This document shows positions 8,658-17,042 of a stretch of DNA of 64,000 nucleotides, piece after piece. Position 1 is the first letter of the stretch. Each line of letters begins with the position of its first letter. The notes below the pieces were generated by a model. The model ran no database searches. It saw only the letters and a list, made by a program, of their open reading frames with translations, and had not been told where the DNA came from. The DNA is from Bacillota bacterium. GTDB taxonomy: Bacteria; Bacillota; Clostridia; Oscillospirales; Ruminococcaceae. Location of the stretch: NCBI GenBank assembly GCA_023391875.1, contig JAEWAB010000002.1, positions 124,001-188,000 of the forward strand. The letters are read 5' to 3'. Both the position numbers and the translations under genes were made by a program.

Positions 8658-11600
8658 ATGCAGAATAAGCCGCAACAAATCTATGAGCTGGCCGCCGAAA
8701 CTACAAGCGCGGTCACACAAAGCTCATCTAACTGGACAGCTTTTTTGAAAACAGCTGCATGGAATTATAAATACCCCTTTCAAGACCAGCTCCTTATCTA
8801 CGCCCAACGGCCCGACGCCACCGCCTGCGCCCCATATGATGTTTGGAATGCACGCTTGCATCGGTGGGTGCGCGCCGGGTCGAAGGGTATCGCCTTGATC
8901 GACGATACAGATACAAAGCTCAGATTACGATACGTCTTTGATGTATCAGATACAGACAGTATCAACACGAATCTTACCCTCTGGTCGATACAGGAAGCCA
9001 ATCAGGCAGCAGTGCTACAAAGCCTCGGGGAAAACTATGGCGATATAGAGAGCAGCAGCGACTTGGCAGGAGCTTTAATTACCGCCACCGATAGTGTGGT
9101 GGAACAGTACTTTGAAGAGGCACTTTCAGGAGCGCTCCCCATATTTGAAAGCGGCCTTTTTGAAGAGCAGGACGAGCAGATAACCGAAACTGCCTTTAAG
9201 GACATTCTGAAAAGTTCCGTTGCGTACATGCTCTTTGTTCGCTGTGGATTGCCACCGGAATCACATTTTAATAAAGATGATTTCAAGACCATATCAAGCT
9301 TCAATTCGCTTGATGCGGTTTCATATTTAGGTTCATCAGCCAGTACCGTTTCTGAAACGCTGCTCCGGCAGATAGAAAGAACCGTAAAATCTTTGCAACG
9401 CAATATGTTGCAGCCTCAGTCGCACACCTTAAAGCAACAGAATATTGAAACCAATAATGAAAGGAATGAGCCACATGTCACTGAACTACAGGAAAATGGG
9501 GGATTATCAGGTGCCGGAATTGACACTGCCAGAGGAGGAAATCCACCTCGGCAAGTACGGGATGCTGCGCAGGACATTTCTCAGGGAACACCAGCAGGCG
9601 GAGTACTCGAGGCTGATGCTGTCGGGCAAGTTGAACGAACACCTGATGGGGATCGACCAGATAGCGAAGGAGCGGATCGACTTCTACGTGACCCTGCAGA
9701 CGGAGAAAGACCCGCCCCCAGACAAGGGAACCGACCCGATGGGCTGGGCAGTCCACATGGACAGCTTGCACCACGCAGCCGAAGAGATGGTACTGACAGA
9801 GCTTATCTACAGCTAACCCTATTCCCTTCTGAGCAACAGCAGATAGCAGCGGTGCAAAAGGCGGAGAGCCAAGAAGCTCATTCGTCTTTTTCTTTTTTAC
9901 CGCATGATGGCGAAAGATCGTCTGAGCATAATACGCTGCGTGAACTCTACAAGGCCTACCTGCCCGACATTCTGAAACGAGTACGAAGTGATGAGATTTT
10001 CACTTTCCTGCGTGATAGGGATGTACAAGCGGACAGTGCAAAGCCTGAATTGGATAAAGCACTTGATCGCCTTGTCCTTGCCATGCAGGATGAGCATCCT
10101 GACTTTTACGCTGCCTACATGGAACGACCTCGATTTAAGGAATGGCTATCCGAGGATGTATTCCAGCGAACCTATCAAGACTATCTCATCGAGACGAGAG
10201 ATATGGTTACCCTCCATAGTGAGGATGCGGACGCGCCCGCTTGGGTACATGCAGGGAGCATACAGGATGTGCCTTTAGAAGCTGCCGCTGCTGCACCGAT
10301 GGCCGAGCTTGCTACGCAGACCAGTGAAGAAGAAAAAATAGAGCCGACACAACCGGTAGCCCCTCCCCCCGTCCCTGAAACGCCACGCATAAACTATCAT
10401 ATCACCGATGATGCCCTCGGCCACGGCGGCGCAAAGACCAAGTACGGTTATAACGCCGCGGCGATCCGCTTATTAAAGCAGCTGGAGGTAACAGGCAGAC
10501 GGGCAACGGTGGAAGAACAGGAAGTGCTGGCAAGGTATGTCGGTTGGGGCGGCCTGCCGCAGGCGTTTGATGAGCGAAACAGCCAGTGGACAAAAGAATA
10601 CACCGAGCTTAAAGCGCTGCTTACCGATGATGAATACACTCATGCGAGAGCATCGACCCTGAATGCGCACTATACCTCCCCCACCGTGATCAAAGCTATC
10701 TATACGTGCATCGAGCGTATGGGCTTCGAGACCGGCAATATCCTTGAGCCAGCCATGGGTGTCGGAAACTTCTTCGGCTTGCTGCCTGAAAGCATGAGCA
10801 GGTCCAGGCTCTATGGTGTCGAGCTCGACAGCATCACAGGCCGGATCGCCAAGCAGCTGTACCAGCAGGCGAACATCACCGTACAGGGTTTTGAGCAAAC
10901 ACAATTCCCTGACAGTTTCTTTGACCTCGCTGTCGGCAACGTCCCGTTTGGCAGCTACGGTGTAGCAGACAGGAAATATGATAAATACCATTTCTTCATC
11001 CATGATTATTTCTTTGCGAAAACCCTCGATAAGGTTCGCCCGGGCGGTATCATCGCTTTTGTGACCTCAAAGGGCACAATGGATAAGCAGAACCCCGCGG
11101 TGCGCCGATACATAGCCGAGCGAGCCGAGCTGCTTGGGGCAATCCGCTTACCCAACACGGCGTTTTATGATAACGCCGGTACTCAGGTGACAGCCGATAT
11201 TCTGTTTTTACAGAAACGTGACCGGGCAATCGTTACCGAGCCGGATTGGGTGCATCTTGGTTTGACCGCCGACGGAATCCCCGTCAACAGCTACTTTGCT
11301 GAGAATCCACATATGATACTTGGTACCATGTCGTACGACGAGCGGATGTACGGCAGTGAAAAAGATACTACCTGTGCTCCCTTTGAGGGCGCTGACCTTG
11401 TACAGCAGCTCGCTGAGGCAATCACCCATATTCACGGTGAGATCTATTCTTCTTCTCAAAGCGAAATGGAAGAACAGCCCGACTTTATCCCCGCCGACCC
11501 GAACGTCCGCAATTTTAGTTTCGCTGTTTATGAAGGCGGTATCTACTACCGCGAAAACAGTCGAATGAATAAGGTGGACGTTAACGCCACCGCGGCAAAC

Positions 11601-14600
11601 CGTATCAAAGGTATGATAGAAATCAGGGACTGCGTGAGGGCTTTGATTGCTTATCAAACCGAGGATTACGGCGGTGATGTCATTACTGCTGAGCAGCAGA
11701 AACTGAATAGTCTTTATGACAGCTTTACCGCAAAGTATGGTCTGCTCTCCAGCCGTGCCAATAACATGGCGTTTTCGGATGACAGCTCATACTTTCTTTT
11801 ATGTTCCCTTGAAGTACTTGATAATGAAGGTAACCTTGAGCGCAAGTCGGATATGTTTACAAAGCGAACCATCCGGCAACGGAAAGCTGTAACCCACGTA
11901 GACACCGCAAGCGAGGCCTTGGCCATCTCGATTGGGGAAAAGGCTAAAGTGGATTTACCCTTCATGCATGGCCTGACGGGCCTGAGTGAGACGCAGCTTG
12001 TCAAAGACCTTGAGACAGTTATCTACCGTAACCCATCCAAGAGTACGGACGATGCGCCGGTATATGAAACCGCCGACGAGTACCTCTCTGGTAACGTGCG
12101 TGAAAAGCTCAGTACAGCGAAACAATTTGCCGAGCTGCATCCAGAGCTGTATAGTTTAAACGTGCAGGCGCTGGAGGCGGTGCAGCCCAAAGACCTCGAC
12201 GCCAGCGAAATTGATGTCCGGTTAGGCGCTACGTGGGTGCCCTGTGATGTAGTCAAGGATTTTATCTTTTCACTGCTAAGTACTCCGCTTGTTTACCGCA
12301 GAGGTATCGATGTGCACTATTCCGAAATTACTTCCAACTGGAATGTATCGGGTAAGCACAACGATTCGGGCACTAATATAAAGGCTAATGTTACCTACGG
12401 CACCAAACGGATAAACGCCTATGAGATCATTGAGGAAACGCTCAACCTTCGCGATGTTCGTATCTACGATACGGTGTACGAGGAAGGTAAAGCGGTTCGG
12501 GTGTTCAATCCGAAGGAATCGGCCATTGCCCAGCAGAAGCAGGAGGCCATCAAAGACGCCTTTAAAGATTGGGTATGGATTGATCAGAAGCGCCGAGAAC
12601 GGCTGGTGCGGTTGTATAACGATAAGTTCAATTCCATCCGGCCGCGGGAATATGATGGTAGCCACCTCCGTTTCACCGGCATGAACCCTGAAAAAAAGAT
12701 GCGCAAACATCAGGTGGATGCCGTAGCACGCTTTATCTATGGGGGCAATTCCCTGTTTGCTCATTGCGTCGGTGCAGGTAAAACCTATGAAATGACCGCC
12801 GCCGCTATGGAGAGTAAATTCCTAGGCCTGTGTCAGAAAAGTATGCTGCCTGTCCCCAATCACCTGACGGAACAGTGGGCGACGGATTTTCTGGATTTGT
12901 ACCCGTCCGCGAATATCCTTGTGTCCACCAAGAAGGATTTTGAGACAGCCAACCGTAAGAAGTTCTGCGCACGTATTGCTACGGGCGATTACGACGCCAT
13001 CATCATAGGGCAAAGTCAGTTTGAAAAGATACCCATCTCGCATGAACGCCAGATGCGTCAACTACAGGATCAAATCGATGAGATTACCTATGGTGTAGCC
13101 GACCTCAAACGACAGAATGGCGAGCAATTTGCCATCAAGCAGATGGAAAAATTGAAAAAGTCGCTTGAAATCAAACTTAAAAAGCTCAATGACACCACCC
13201 GGAAGGATGATGTTATCACCTTTGAGGAGCTTGGCGTTGACCGCCTGTTTGTTGATGAAGCCGACAATTACAAAAACCTGTTCATTTACACCAAGATGCG
13301 CAACGTGGCGGGCATTTCACAGACGGAGGCACAGAAGGCTTCCGATATGTTTGCAAAGTGCCGCTACCTTGACGAGCTGACTGGTGGGCGCGGCATCGCC
13401 TTTGCAACCGGCACGCCGATCTCAAACTCCATTACGGAGATGTACACCATGCAGCGGTATCTGCAATATGCTACCCTTATAAAATATGGCCTGCAGCACT
13501 TCGATTGCTGGGCGTCTACCTTTGGTGAAACCGTAACCGCTATCGAGCTTGCCCCGGAAGGTACCGGCTATCGAGCTAAGACACGGTTTGCGAGGTTCTA
13601 CAACCTCCCTGAACTTATGAATATGTTCAAAGAGGTTGCCGACATCAAGACAGCGGATATGCTCAATCTCCCTGTTCCGAGAGCAATATTCCATAACGTT
13701 GCCGTGAAGCCCAGCGAGTTTCAGAAGGATATGGTGTCGGAGTTTGCCGAGCGCGCTGATGCGGTACGAAAACAGCTGGTTCTGCCCACCGAAGATAACA
13801 TGCTCAAAATCACGAACGATGGTCGTAAGTTGGCACTCGACCAGCGGCTTATCAACGCACTCCTTCCTGATGATGAGAGTAGTAAGATTAACGCCGCTGT
13901 AAAGTCTATCTTTGACTACTGGAAGCAAGGCATTGATGAACATCTTACACAGCTTGTATTCTGTGACTTATCAACGCCGAAAGGTGATGGCAGCTTCAAC
14001 GTATATGACGATGTTCGTAACAAGCTTATCCAAAGAGATGTACCCGAGGATGAAATCGAGTTTATACATAACGCCAAAACCGATGCAGCGAAGAAAGAAC
14101 TGTTCGCCAAGGTGCGAAGTGGACAGATTCGTATCTTAATGGGCAGTACAGCCAAAATGGGTGCAGGCACCAATGTGCAGGATAGGCTGATTGCGCTACA
14201 TGACCTCGATTGCCCTTGGCGGCCTCGCGATCTGGAGCAGCGTGCAGGTAGGATCATCCGGCAGGGCAACAAAAATGAAGAGGTACATATCTTCCGCTAT
14301 GTCACCGAGAACACCTTTGATGCTTATCTGTACCAGATACTCGAGAACAAGCAGCGATTTATCTCTCAGATCATGACGAGCAAATCGCCGGTACGTTCTG
14401 CCGAAGATATAGATGAAACCGCACTTTCGTACGCCGAGGTGAAGGCCTTGGCCACCGGCAATCCCTACATCAAAGAGAAGATGGACTTGGATATTCAGGT
14501 GTCGAGACTAAAGCTGCTAAAAGCCAACCATCTGAGCCAGCGTTACGCGCTGGAGGACAGCCTTATTAAGTACTTCCCGCAGCGGCAGAAGTACTTAGAG

Positions 14601-15215
14601 GAGCGTATTACCGGGTATGAACGGGACTTTTCCACCTATCAGGCGCAGCTGCAAGCTTTACAGCAGAAGGAGGTTAAAGAGGAAAGCAAATTTGCAGGCA
14701 TGACTATTTACGGCACTCAGTTTACTGAAAAGGCACTGGCCGGGAATGCCATTCTTGAGGCCTGTATGCAGCTGACTTCAAGTGACCCGCAGGAGCTGGG
14801 CAGCTACATGGGCTTTGAGATGATTCTTTCTTTCGATGCATTCCAGAAGCAGCATATGATTACCCTGCAGGGAGCGTTGAGCTATAAGACATCGCTCGGA
14901 TCCGATGTGCATGGCAATATCACTCGTATCAATAATCTCCTTAACGACCTTCCGGATCACATAACATCCTATAAGGAGGAGCTTAAAAATCTACTGCAAC
15001 AGATTGAAACTGCAAAAGAACAGGTGAAAATGCCCTTCGTTAAGGAGGAGGAGCTGCAAACAAAGTCTGCTAGATTGGCCGAGCTTAATATCTTGTTAAA
15101 CATGGACAAAGCGGAGAATGAGCCGGTGGGCGGCGATTTAGAGGTTTTGGAAAGCGTTGAACCCGATATCCCTACAATAAAAGAGACTCCCCCGCCCGCA
15201 CCGGTAATGATGTAG
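8658..15215 (+). CDS. giant DNA N6-methylase / SNF2-type helicase protein
   Basis: 2185 residues in one open frame. Residues 1-200 form the conserved N-terminal region (WTAFLKTAAWNYKYPF, DQLLIYAQRP). About 273-386 is a Gly/Asp/Arg/Pro-rich linker overprinted by tnpV in another frame. The methylase core has NILEPAMGVGNFF near 694 (SAM-binding motif I) and AVGNVPFGSY near 760, an NPPF-like motif with Val for Pro. The helicase has HCVGAGKTYE near 1368 (Walker A), LFVDEADNY near 1530 (DEAD) and QRAGRIIRQGN near 1859 (motif VI), followed by coiled coil. Such proteins are typical of Tn1549-like and other Clostridial ICEs. They are thought to act on transferred DNA, perhaps as anti-restriction proteins. 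Confidence 0.9.
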   Translation: MQNKPQQIYELAAETTSAVTQSSSNWTAFLKTAAWNYKYPFQDQLLIYAQRPDATACAPYDVWNARLHRWVRAGSKGIALIDDTDTKLRLRYVFDVSDTDSINTNLTLWSIQEANQAAVLQSLGENYGDIESSSDLAGALITATDSVVEQYFEEALSGALPIFESGLFEEQDEQITETAFKDILKSSVAYMLFVRCGLPPESHFNKDDFKTISSFNSLDAVSYLGSSASTVSETLLRQIERTVKSLQRNMLQPQSHTLKQQNIETNNERNEPHVTELQENGGLSGAGIDTARGGNPPRQVRDAAQDISQGTPAGGVLEADAVGQVERTPDGDRPDSEGADRLLRDPADGERPAPRQGNRPDGLGSPHGQLAPRSRRDGTDRAYLQLTLFPSEQQQIAAVQKAESQEAHSSFSFLPHDGERSSEHNTLRELYKAYLPDILKRVRSDEIFTFLRDRDVQADSAKPELDKALDRLVLAMQDEHPDFYAAYMERPRFKEWLSEDVFQRTYQDYLIETRDMVTLHSEDADAPAWVHAGSIQDVPLEAAAAAPMAELATQTSEEEKIEPTQPVAPPPVPETPRINYHITDDALGHGGAKTKYGYNAAAIRLLKQLEVTGRRATVEEQEVLARYVGWGGLPQAFDERNSQWTKEYTELKALLTDDEYTHARASTLNAHYTSPTVIKAIYTCIERMGFETGNILEPAMGVGNFFGLLPESMSRSRLYGVELDSITGRIAKQLYQQANITVQGFEQTQFPDSFFDLAVGNVPFGSYGVADRKYDKYHFFIHDYFFAKTLDKVRPGGIIAFVTSKGTMDKQNPAVRRYIAERAELLGAIRLPNTAFYDNAGTQVTADILFLQKRDRAIVTEPDWVHLGLTADGIPVNSYFAENPHMILGTMSYDERMYGSEKDTTCAPFEGADLVQQLAEAITHIHGEIYSSSQSEMEEQPDFIPADPNVRNFSFAVYEGGIYYRENSRMNKVDVNATAANRIKGMIEIRDCVRALIAYQTEDYGGDVITAEQQKLNSLYDSFTAKYGLLSSRANNMAFSDDSSYFLLCSLEVLDNEGNLERKSDMFTKRTIRQRKAVTHVDTASEALAISIGEKAKVDLPFMHGLTGLSETQLVKDLETVIYRNPSKSTDDAPVYETADEYLSGNVREKLSTAKQFAELHPELYSLNVQALEAVQPKDLDASEIDVRLGATWVPCDVVKDFIFSLLSTPLVYRRGIDVHYSEITSNWNVSGKHNDSGTNIKANVTYGTKRINAYEIIEETLNLRDVRIYDTVYEEGKAVRVFNPKESAIAQQKQEAIKDAFKDWVWIDQKRRERLVRLYNDKFNSIRPREYDGSHLRFTGMNPEKKMRKHQVDAVARFIYGGNSLFAHCVGAGKTYEMTAAAMESKFLGLCQKSMLPVPNHLTEQWATDFLDLYPSANILVSTKKDFETANRKKFCARIATGDYDAIIIGQSQFEKIPISHERQMRQLQDQIDEITYGVADLKRQNGEQFAIKQMEKLKKSLEIKLKKLNDTTRKDDVITFEELGVDRLFVDEADNYKNLFIYTKMRNVAGISQTEAQKASDMFAKCRYLDELTGGRGIAFATGTPISNSITEMYTMQRYLQYATLIKYGLQHFDCWASTFGETVTAIELAPEGTGYRAKTRFARFYNLPELMNMFKEVADIKTADMLNLPVPRAIFHNVAVKPSEFQKDMVSEFAERADAVRKQLVLPTEDNMLKITNDGRKLALDQRLINALLPDDESSKINAAVKSIFDYWKQGIDEHLTQLVFCDLSTPKGDGSFNVYDDVRNKLIQRDVPEDEIEFIHNAKTDAAKKELFAKVRSGQIRILMGSTAKMGAGTNVQDRLIALHDLDCPWRPRDLEQRAGRIIRQGNKNEEVHIFRYVTENTFDAYLYQILENKQRFISQIMTSKSPVRSAEDIDETALSYAEVKALATGNPYIKEKMDLDIQVSRLKLLKANHLSQRYALEDSLIKYFPQRQKYLEERITGYERDFSTYQAQLQALQQKEVKEESKFAGMTIYGTQFTEKALAGNAILEACMQLTSSDPQELGSYMGFEMILSFDAFQKQHMITLQGALSYKTSLGSDVHGNITRINNLLNDLPDHITSYKEELKNLLQQIETAKEQVKMPFVKEEELQTKSARLAELNILLNMDKAENEPVGGDLEVLESVEPDIPTIKETPPPAPVMM
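9475..9816 (+). CDS. tnpV: TnpV-like protein nested in another frame of the helicase gene
   Basis: 113 codons, starting at ATG 9475 behind AAAGGAATGAG, in a different frame from the surrounding 2185-codon gene. The product reads YRKMGDYQVPELTLPEEE, HLGKYGMLRRTFLREH, LMLSGKLNEHLMGIDQIAKER, DPMGWAVHMDSLHHAAEEM and ends VLTELIYS. This order and length match the TnpV proteins of Tn4451-type and related elements as I remember them. The host frame over the same bases is low-complexity (G, D, R, P, Q), as expected if it was overprinted on an older tnpV. TnpV's role is not settled, though an excisionase-like role has been suggested. Expression is inferred from the ribosome site. Confidence 0.75.
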   Translation: MSLNYRKMGDYQVPELTLPEEEIHLGKYGMLRRTFLREHQQAEYSRLMLSGKLNEHLMGIDQIAKERIDFYVTLQTEKDPPPDKGTDPMGWAVHMDSLHHAAEEMVLTELIYS

Positions 15216-15217
15216 TA

Positions 15218-15246
15218 ACACCTGCAATTAGCGGGTGTTTTTTATT
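15218..15246 (+). terminator. terminator after the methylase-helicase gene
   Basis: Stem AACACCTGC / GCGGGTGTT with an AATTA loop, followed by TTTTTATTTT, directly after the stop codon. Confidence 0.8.
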
Positions 15247-15270
15247 TTATAAACAGAAAGGAAGTTGAAA

Positions 15271-16356
15271 ATGTTAAAAACCATTGAGGTTGACCGATGG
15301 AATTATCTCTATCACCTCGGCATGATTAAAGCAAAGGACGCTTTTGATCAGCTTGAAAAGCACCTTAAAGAGCACGGCCTTCTACCAGACGAGTTTATAT
15401 TTTTAGAGGATCGCTTTAAGGCAAACGACGGTGAATTACCGATTTACCTCGCGGCAATCTGCCAAACCAATTTCGGTGAGAACGAAGGAATTGACCTTGA
15501 TATTTCACTCAAGTATGAGGAGAATGGCGAATTCAAATATCGCAGCTTCGCTATGGGTAAAACCCTTGGAGACACCGTAGAAGCTTTCCAGCGCATGGCG
15601 CGGATCGGCGCGGAATGTTCCATGATGCTCAACGGGCGCGGTGCTAATATCATGAATAACCTTGAGCAAGCTCAGAGAGACAACCAATTCCTTCGTGTTC
15701 TTGAACCGAACCTCAAGGCCCTCGGCGTGACCTACGACAAAAAGGTAAGTGGCAATAAAGAGGACGTTAAGCTCTCCCTGCATGGGGAACAGATCGGGTA
15801 CATAGACGTATCCGAGGACAATACCCTGTATCTGAAGCGCAATGAAGCAGTTGAACCCACCTTTGATAAAATCAAGCAGACTTTTCGTGATACCTCGGAA
15901 GCCTTTGAGGCCTACGCATCCGCAATGCCACTGGAGGTGCAGGGCGAAGCCGCACAAACCTATCGGAAATTGTGTGAAATGAACGGCGTGGTTCTTGCCG
16001 CAAAGATGATGCAAGACAAGGCCCTTCAGTTTGTTACGTGGAGAAGAACGTCAACGGGTGTTGAACACGGAAACTATACGCATGACTATGAGGCTGCAAA
16101 GAAGGATTTTGCCCTGCGCGCCGAACTTGTTGATGAGCGCCGCCTGTTTGATGACAAGGAGCTTTCACTTATCGGTTCAGCAATTGAATTGGCCAGTCGT
16201 TTTTCGCCCATGTCCAATAAGCAGCTTACATACGATGAGGAGCGTAGCCTTGAAAGCATCACAGAAAAGATCGGCGCGATATTGTCGCTTACCAATACGC
16301 AACCGGCAGCGGCTCCGCCGCTCAGTAACAGCCAATCGGGCTTATTAGAGCCTTGA
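15271..16356 (+). CDS. ICE conserved hypothetical protein (361 aa)
   Basis: ATG 15271 follows AGAAAGGAAG; a TTG two codons upstream is less likely. The protein is soluble and acidic, with an N-terminal helical part (WNYLYHLGMIKAKDAFDQLE) and repeated alpha/beta segments such as LDLDISLKYEENGEF and LSLHGEQIGYIDVSEDN. No catalytic motif or family is recognised. It lies between the methylase-helicase and the small ICE genes, in the typical ICE backbone. A role in DNA processing is possible by position only. Confidence 0.6.
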   Translation: MLKTIEVDRWNYLYHLGMIKAKDAFDQLEKHLKEHGLLPDEFIFLEDRFKANDGELPIYLAAICQTNFGENEGIDLDISLKYEENGEFKYRSFAMGKTLGDTVEAFQRMARIGAECSMMLNGRGANIMNNLEQAQRDNQFLRVLEPNLKALGVTYDKKVSGNKEDVKLSLHGEQIGYIDVSEDNTLYLKRNEAVEPTFDKIKQTFRDTSEAFEAYASAMPLEVQGEAAQTYRKLCEMNGVVLAAKMMQDKALQFVTWRRTSTGVEHGNYTHDYEAAKKDFALRAELVDERRLFDDKELSLIGSAIELASRFSPMSNKQLTYDEERSLESITEKIGAILSLTNTQPAAAPPLSNSQSGLLEP

Positions 16357-16365
16357 GGTTCCGAT

Positions 16366-16611
16366 ATGCGGGTAAATCATATTGGGCTTACAGAAGCCTA
16401 CGGCCCCGCTTTTCTACGCCTGCTTGGGCAAATCAGTGATGAGCTATGGAGCGGTGTTCCCCCCGACAAAGTACAAAAACGGATGCTGGAGGAGGTAGAG
16501 AAGATGGAATATAATCCAATGAAGGGAGAGATGCTCGCGGCCTGCTATGCATGGTTCGATGTCGTTATGCAGAACATCCCTTCGGCATCGGAGCAATTAA
16601 CTCTGAAATAA
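16366..16611 (+). CDS. small hypothetical protein (81 aa)
   Basis: ATG 16366 follows TTGAGGTT. The product is helical and soluble (LTEAYGPAFLRLLGQISDEL, then KMEYNPMKGEMLAACYAWFD). Family not recognised. It starts 9 bp after the previous stop and is probably in the same operon. Confidence 0.6.
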   Translation: MRVNHIGLTEAYGPAFLRLLGQISDELWSGVPPDKVQKRMLEEVEKMEYNPMKGEMLAACYAWFDVVMQNIPSASEQLTLK

Positions 16612-16626
16612 GGAGGTGATTAAAAG

Positions 16627-16929
16627 ATGATAGAAGCTAATATTCAACAGTATCTCTCTGAATGCAAGGAACGAAAGCTCGTTGGCCCCATCAAGTTACC
16701 CCAGTGCTGCTTTATGGGCTGCCTGCAGGCCGATAACCCCGTCTGCATACAGTGCGAAAAGAATATGCACGACAATGTCTCAGACCAGTTTCAGATCTGC
16801 CGCGAAATGAACCAGCTGCTCGGCTACAAGGCCAGCGGATTTACCCCCACTGAAACACAGCGGATAGCCGATGTTCTAGAGCAGCTGGGCATTAATGTTA
16901 CTGACATTTTAGGCAAGGAAAACACATAA
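16627..16929 (+). CDS. cysteine-rich small protein (100 aa)
   Basis: ATG 16627 follows AAGGAGGTGATT. Cysteines in LPQCCFMGCLQADNPVCIQCEK (residues about 24-43) look like a small metal-binding site. The rest is helical and ends in a region resembling a regulatory helix (FTPTETQRIADVLEQLGI). Family not recognised; a zinc-ribbon type DNA- or protein-binding role is inferred only from the cysteines. It is the last gene before a 113-bp gap and the pilus locus. Confidence 0.6.
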   Translation: MIEANIQQYLSECKERKLVGPIKLPQCCFMGCLQADNPVCIQCEKNMHDNVSDQFQICREMNQLLGYKASGFTPTETQRIADVLEQLGINVTDILGKENT

Positions 16930-17042
16930 GCTTTCTGGCGGCCTTTTTAACCTCATCAACAAGCCATGCGATAGAACGTGCCGCGATGGTGCGTTCCTTT
17001 GTTATGTCTTGGTATATAAAATCAGACAGGAAGGATGAAACC

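Noticed and set aside
8658..15215. Suspected fusion or assembly error in the 2185-residue gene
   Set aside because: N-terminal, methylase and helicase parts follow the order known for these ICE proteins, and the frame is open throughout. The odd linker is explained by the nested tnpV frame.
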